From assembly GCF_018260555.1 (NCBI RefSeq), contig NZ_JAGLBB010000085.1:1-8371 (forward strand): a stretch of 8,371 bases of DNA. Reading direction: 5' to 3'. The notes below the pieces were generated by a model, which saw only the letters and a list, made by a program, of their open reading frames with translations, was not told the origin of the DNA and made no database searches. This document shows positions 5,298-8,371 of this stretch, piece by piece (the stretch's first letter is position 1; each line of letters begins with the position of its first letter). Source of the DNA: Deinococcus sp. (lineage in GTDB: Bacteria > Deinococcota > Deinococci > Deinococcales > Deinococcaceae). The position numbers and the translations under genes are program-made.

Positions 5298-6938
5298 TTA
5301 TGACAACCAGTCTTCCAGCACGGACCTTGCCAGGACCAGTTGATCCCGCTGAAACGGGAAGGTGATGCCAGCCTCGGCGAAGATGCGCTGCGCTCCAACG
5401 GTTGCGCCCAGCAGCATACTGCACTTCAGGCGCGTCAGGGCCGCCGTTCTGTCTTCGCGGTAGGCATGCACGAACTGCAGCGCCGCGAGCATCGCGACCG
5501 CGTAATCGATGTTGTAGAAGGCGTACTTGAAGGTGTGAGGCTTCTGCCACCGCTTGCTCAGGGCGTCCTCCAGCCCACTCCAGTCCACCCCGGAGGTGCG
5601 GGTCAGTTCCCGGTACCGGGCGTCGATCTGATCGGTGGTGGGGGGCCGCTGCTGGTAGAGCCACAGGTCCAGCCGGGTGCGCTCTTCAATGTCACTGAAG
5701 CGTTCCATGATGCGTTCCACCGTCGAGCGCAGGTACCACTGCCGCTCCTCTGCGCTGACCTCCTGCACCTCAAAGAATTCCAGCAGGCCGATGTAGGTGA
5801 ACACGAAGGCGTAGAACTCCTGCACTTCCCAGAAGCCCGTGAAATCCCAGAACACGTGACCGGGCACACCCGAGAGGCTGTGATGGTGCGCGGCGTGCCC
5901 CAGTTCATGCAGCAGGCCCCGGAAGGACTCCACCCCACCGGAGAAGTTACAGACGAGCACCGAGCGCCCCCTGTCGAGGTCATGGGCGCAGATGTTGCCG
6001 TTCGGTTTTCCCGGCCGGGGCGCGAGGTCAAATCCGCCGTGGTCACGGATCTGCCTGACCACCCCGCCGAACTGACCGTCGATGCGGTTCAGGACCCGTT
6101 CGGCAGTCGGCACATACTCTTCGATGGGCAGCGCAGCGGTCGTGGGGGCCGTGAGCGCCACGTCCAGATCCCAGGGGCGTAGGGACGGCACGCCCAGCGC
6201 TCCGGCCCGGTGGTCACGCAACGCCAGGTCCACGTTCTGGAACACCTCGCCGATGGCTTCGAGCAGTGCCTCGGTATCCGCGATGGTGTCTGCCCGGCTG
6301 GCCCAGTGAAGACTGGCGTAGTCCGGAGCACCGCTCTCCACCGCGATGTCCTGCCTCACCTGCAGCAGGCGCCCCAGGAGGGCGTCCAGCTCAGGCGCGC
6401 AGGCCAGTTCCGCTGCCTTGATCTGCCGCCAGAGCACTTCACGCTCTGCCCGCTCCGGCGTTGATCGCAGCCGCGCCTCCGCGTCCGCCACGGTCAGGGA
6501 CTCGCTCCCGTACGCCACCTGCTGACGCCCGACGATCACCTGGTAGTCCCTGATCAGCTGACGCTCCGCGGCGCGCAACTGCAGCAGGCGCGCGGACGGT
6601 TCCGGTTCCTCCTCCAGTGCCGCCGCCACGGCCGGGTGCAGGTCCGCGAGTCCACTGGCCAGCGCCAGACGCTGCAGCTCACCGTCGAGACGTTCAAGCT
6701 CGGGCAGCCAGTGCTCCGAGAACCGGCGGTGCAGCGCCTCCGTCTCCCCGTGCTCCGGCCGGGTGTGCTGGGCGACGATCTGCTCCAGCCACAGGCTCTG
6801 AATCCGGCATTTCAACTGATTCCAGTCCTGGAACCAGCCAGGCAGGGCGTCTTGGCCTGGCCCGAGGTCCGCCAGGGCCCGCTGCGCGTCAACGATGGCC
6901 TGTGCCCGGCGGTCAAGGTGCTGCAGTGCGGTGGACAT
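5298..6938 (-). CDS. M3-family zinc oligopeptidase (PepF/oligoendopeptidase F-like)
   Basis: A 546-residue cytoplasmic-type metallopeptidase with no signal peptide. The zinc site is HELGHAAHH at 344-352 (His344, Glu345, His348), preceded by CNFSGGVESFRGLL as in M3 enzymes, with the third ligand supplied by a Glu in FWEVQEF (Glu371 or Glu374). Near the C-terminus, HTFKYAFYNIDYA (468-480) corresponds to the His/Tyr block that binds substrate and stabilises the transition state. The N-terminal 300 residues form the helical lid that limits substrates to short peptides. Length is slightly below usual PepF (about 600). PepF of Bacillus subtilis degrades Phr signalling peptides, and here the gene is directly followed by a small exported peptide gene, so it may mature or destroy that peptide; this is inference. 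ATG 6938 has no Shine-Dalgarno, but TACATT ends 5 nt upstream, fitting a leaderless mRNA. Confidence 0.93.
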   Translation of the reverse strand: MSTALQHLDRRAQAIVDAQRALADLGPGQDALPGWFQDWNQLKCRIQSLWLEQIVAQHTRPEHGETEALHRRFSEHWLPELERLDGELQRLALASGLADLHPAVAAALEEEPEPSARLLQLRAAERQLIRDYQVIVGRQQVAYGSESLTVADAEARLRSTPERAEREVLWRQIKAAELACAPELDALLGRLLQVRQDIAVESGAPDYASLHWASRADTIADTEALLEAIGEVFQNVDLALRDHRAGALGVPSLRPWDLDVALTAPTTAALPIEEYVPTAERVLNRIDGQFGGVVRQIRDHGGFDLAPRPGKPNGNICAHDLDRGRSVLVCNFSGGVESFRGLLHELGHAAHHHSLSGVPGHVFWDFTGFWEVQEFYAFVFTYIGLLEFFEVQEVSAEERQWYLRSTVERIMERFSDIEERTRLDLWLYQQRPPTTDQIDARYRELTRTSGVDWSGLEDALSKRWQKPHTFKYAFYNIDYAVAMLAALQFVHAYREDRTAALTRLKCSMLLGATVGAQRIFAEAGITFPFQRDQLVLARSVLEDWLS

Positions 6939-6965
6939 GCCGTAATGTATAGCGAGACCCCAACC
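6939..6965. promoter_or_regulatory. 27-bp divergent promoter region
   Basis: Only 27 bp separate the divergent starts at 6938 (minus) and 6966 (plus). The near-symmetric TAATGTATA core (6943-6951) gives TACATT on the minus strand and TAATGT on the plus strand, so the two -10 elements overlap. The two gene groups must either compete for polymerase or be switched by one regulator. Plus-strand leader would be about 10 nt. Confidence 0.42.
6944..6949 (-). promoter_or_regulatory. -10 box TACATT of the peptidase-peptide-TPR operon, leaderless type
   Basis: TACATT (within TATACATT) on the minus strand ends 5 nt before ATG 6938, so transcription would start at or next to the start codon. A -35 element is not evident. 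It probably drives the peptidase, peptide and TPR genes together, as the gaps between them are only 11 and 31 nt. Confidence 0.5.
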
Positions 6966-7415
6966 ATGCCCGCTGCGTCACGCCTCTGCCCGTCTGATCA
7001 GATGCTCGCGGCCGTTCCAGTCCTGATCCTGGCGGCGGTCGCGTCGGCCCATGTCTGGCGCTGGCATCACGAACAGGTCAGCGCCTGGCGGGGTGGGGGT
7101 TTCGGCATGTACGCCACGGTGAATGACCAGCGGGGCCGCCGCGTCTCCCTGCTCGTCCTGGACCGGAGCGGGCACTGGCAGCAGGTGGAGGGACCCCGGT
7201 CACTCCGGGGCGTCAGTGAGACCCTGATGCTGCACCCCTCACGAGCCGATCTGCGGGCGTACGGTCAGGCGGCCGCCTGCAGCCCTGAGCTGCGGCAGGC
7301 CCCGCGCGGCCTCATCGCCCTGAAAGTCGAGTACCGGGAACTCACTTTCGATCCTGAGCGCTTCACCGTGACCAACACCCTGAAGGAGTCCGTGCGCCTT
7401 GCGCCCTGCCATTAA
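6966..7415 (+). CDS. Single-pass membrane protein with GGGFGM motif, partner of the HTTM-like protein
   Basis: A 149-residue protein: one membrane helix at about 14-31 (MLAAVPVLILAAVASAHVW), then WRGGGFGMYATVND (41-54) and a beta-rich extracytoplasmic domain with conserved-looking turns (RGRRVSLLVLD, RFTVTNTLKE), ending APCH. From memory, small proteins with a GGGFGM(F/Y) motif just after the membrane helix often neighbour HTTM or DoxX-like membrane proteins; I cannot verify this here. Topology and place resemble SdpA next to SdpB in the Bacillus sporulation-delaying toxin locus, but sequence identity is not evident. Function unknown. ATG 6966 is chosen because the -10 lies just upstream; in-frame ATGs at 6945 and 7002 are alternatives, none with a good Shine-Dalgarno. 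It overlaps the next gene by 17 nt, so the two are coupled. Confidence 0.75.
   Translation: MPAASRLCPSDQMLAAVPVLILAAVASAHVWRWHHEQVSAWRGGGFGMYATVNDQRGRRVSLLVLDRSGHWQQVEGPRSLRGVSETLMLHPSRADLRAYGQAAACSPELRQAPRGLIALKVEYRELTFDPERFTVTNTLKESVRLAPCH
7383..7388 (+). promoter_or_regulatory. Shine-Dalgarno AAGGAG that fixes the TTG start of the HTTM-like gene
   Basis: AAGGAG ends 10 nt before TTG 7399. An in-frame stop at 7381-7383 leaves TTG 7399 as the first possible start; the next ATG (codon 27) lies within the first membrane helix. Confidence 0.6.
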
Positions 7416-8256
7416 CGCGGTCCGCTGGTGGACGGGCCTCTGCGATCAACTCGACGGGTGGCCCACGCTCGGCCTGATGACCCTCTTCGTGCTGGCAAGG
7501 TACAGCAGCTTCGGGGATCAGGTGCAGACCATCTACGCCTGCCTCCTGGCCGTGGCCATCCTCCTGCGGCAGGTGCTCCACGAGCAGGTGTTCTGGTTTA
7601 CCGTACTCCTCGCCGCCGCCCTGCCTGTCGCCAACAACTGGTGGGTGCCTGGAGGGCACACCTTCCTGCTGCTGTACTGGATCTGCGCTGTGTTCCTGTC
7701 GTTCTTTGCACGCGACCAGCGCGGCATGCTCGCCGTCTCCGGCCGGTACCTGATCGGCGCCACGTTCCTGTTCGCCGCGCTGTGGAAGTTCATCTCCCCG
7801 GAATTCCTCGACGGGACGACCATGCGGTACTTCATGTCAACCACCATCCCGATCGGGGTCACCACCCAGCCGGTGACTGGCCTGACGCAGGATCAGCTGC
7901 AACACAACATCCAGACCATCACAAGTCTTCTGAACCAGAGCTCGACCTTGACCGTCCCACTGATCAGACCGCCGAACATCGCGCTCACCGCCGAGGTGTT
8001 CACGCGGCTGACCCAGGTCCTTGAAGTCGCGCTCGCGGTCGTCTTTCTGGCACCTCTGCCACGGCACAGGGTCGTCTGGCGGGATCTGGCCCTGATCCTG
8101 TTTTTCATCACCGCGTACAGCGTCCTGCCGGTCCCCAGCTTCGCGGTCCTGCTGGCCTGCATCGGTTTTGCGAGTGCGTCGTCACCGGTGACACGGGCGT
8201 TCTTCGTGCTGGCCTTCTTTCTCTGGCAGCTCATCACGCTTCCGTTCGGCAGCTGA
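7399..8256 (+). CDS. HTTM-like polytopic membrane protein
   Basis: A 285-residue integral membrane protein with about eight hydrophobic helices (near 21-35, 44-60, 64-80, 87-103, 117-131, 201-219, 229-242, 246-260, with a last one at 265-281). The block SGRYLIGATFLFAALWKFIS (114-133) followed by PEFLDGTTM recalls the HTTM fold of vitamin K-dependent gamma-carboxylase relatives and SdpB. The soluble carboxylase domain is absent, so this is the membrane part only, as in SdpB-like proteins, which help mature an exported peptide toxin. A long non-membrane loop lies at about 145-198. It starts at TTG inside the end of the preceding gene and is surely translated with it. Its substrate is unknown; the 44-residue peptide encoded across the divergent promoter is a possible one. 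Confidence 0.8.
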   Translation: MRPAINAVRWWTGLCDQLDGWPTLGLMTLFVLARYSSFGDQVQTIYACLLAVAILLRQVLHEQVFWFTVLLAAALPVANNWWVPGGHTFLLLYWICAVFLSFFARDQRGMLAVSGRYLIGATFLFAALWKFISPEFLDGTTMRYFMSTTIPIGVTTQPVTGLTQDQLQHNIQTITSLLNQSSTLTVPLIRPPNIALTAEVFTRLTQVLEVALAVVFLAPLPRHRVVWRDLALILFFITAYSVLPVPSFAVLLACIGFASASSPVTRAFFVLAFFLWQLITLPFGS

Positions 8257-8297
8257 TGAACACGGTGAAGCACACTGGCGGTTAAGTACGTCGAAGG

Positions 8298-8357
8298 TAA
8301 CTGCTCAGCAGGGTAAATTGCTCAGAATCTGAATTCAGCCCTATAAATTGCTAAGAA
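8298..8357 (+). repeat. AT-rich imperfect direct repeats in the terminal 115-bp non-coding stretch
   Basis: After the HTTM-like stop (8256) no gene is seen to the window end. TAAATTGCTCAGAA (8314-8327) and TAAATTGCTAAGAA (8344-8357) differ at one base and lie 30 bp apart; a shorter copy TAACTGCTCAG lies at 8298-8308. A 10-bp palindrome CTGAATTCAG (8329-8338) sits between the two long copies. Composition is AT-richer than the genes before it. These could be protein-binding repeats or the terminal region of a mobile element continuing rightward. I see no T-tract terminator. Confidence 0.4.
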
Positions 8358-8371
8358 GCTGCTTTCAAATG

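Noticed and set aside
5340..6182. 280-codon plus-strand frame
   Set aside because: Antisense to the M3 peptidase with its HELGH zinc site; a shadow.
1..8371. CRISPR arrays, tRNA, rRNA, riboswitches, transposase genes
   Set aside because: Looked for repeats with regular spacers, cloverleaf or rRNA-like stretches and transposase motifs; none seen.

Overview
The window is a GC-rich bacterial segment with a markedly AT-richer left end (about positions 1-919). The high GC, the TAnnnT boxes lying only 5-8 nt before several start codons (the leaderless or near-leaderless style known from Deinococcus) and the gene content suggest Deinococcus or a relative. This is inference: no marker gene is present. 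Nine genes are read on the minus strand from about 6938 leftwards, and two on the plus strand from 6966 rightwards.

Right half (3375-8256): two gene groups diverge from a 27-bp intergenic region. Leftward runs a tight cassette of an M3-family oligopeptidase, a 44-residue exported peptide with a vicinal Cys pair, and a 581-residue TPR-type helical-repeat protein. Rightward runs a pair of membrane proteins: a 149-residue single-pass protein with a GGGFGM motif, and a roughly eight-helix HTTM-like protein that starts at TTG inside the end of the first. The peptidase/propeptide/TPR set resembles the parts of Gram-positive Rap-Phr (RRNPP) peptide signalling plus a PepF-like peptidase. An alternative reading, given the HTTM pair next door, is an Sdp-like peptide toxin locus. 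Neither is proven; this is the best candidate for an undescribed system here.

Middle (2043-3282): three genes of unknown function (260, 79 and 49 residues), the first with its own TACGAT box close to the ATG. A 9-bp inverted repeat separates them from the TPR gene.

Left (1-2009): a VbhA-like antitoxin with a strong ribosome binding site and a Fic AMP-transferase toxin of the VbhT type form a toxin-antitoxin pair. Immediately beyond the Fic stop codon, base composition drops and an AT-rich gene with its own consensus TATAAT box begins. It is open to the window edge (296 codons seen). It matches the class III nucleotidyl cyclase-like family (WDILGF, LTDNVV, RGGI, FGPAL, PRI blocks) to which the Pycsar cCMP/cUMP cyclases belong, and was probably acquired by transfer. 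No Pycsar effector is visible. The toxin-antitoxin pair beside a cyclase-like gene looks like an accessory or defence region.

The last 115 bp carry no gene but contain AT-rich imperfect direct repeats that may be the edge of another element.
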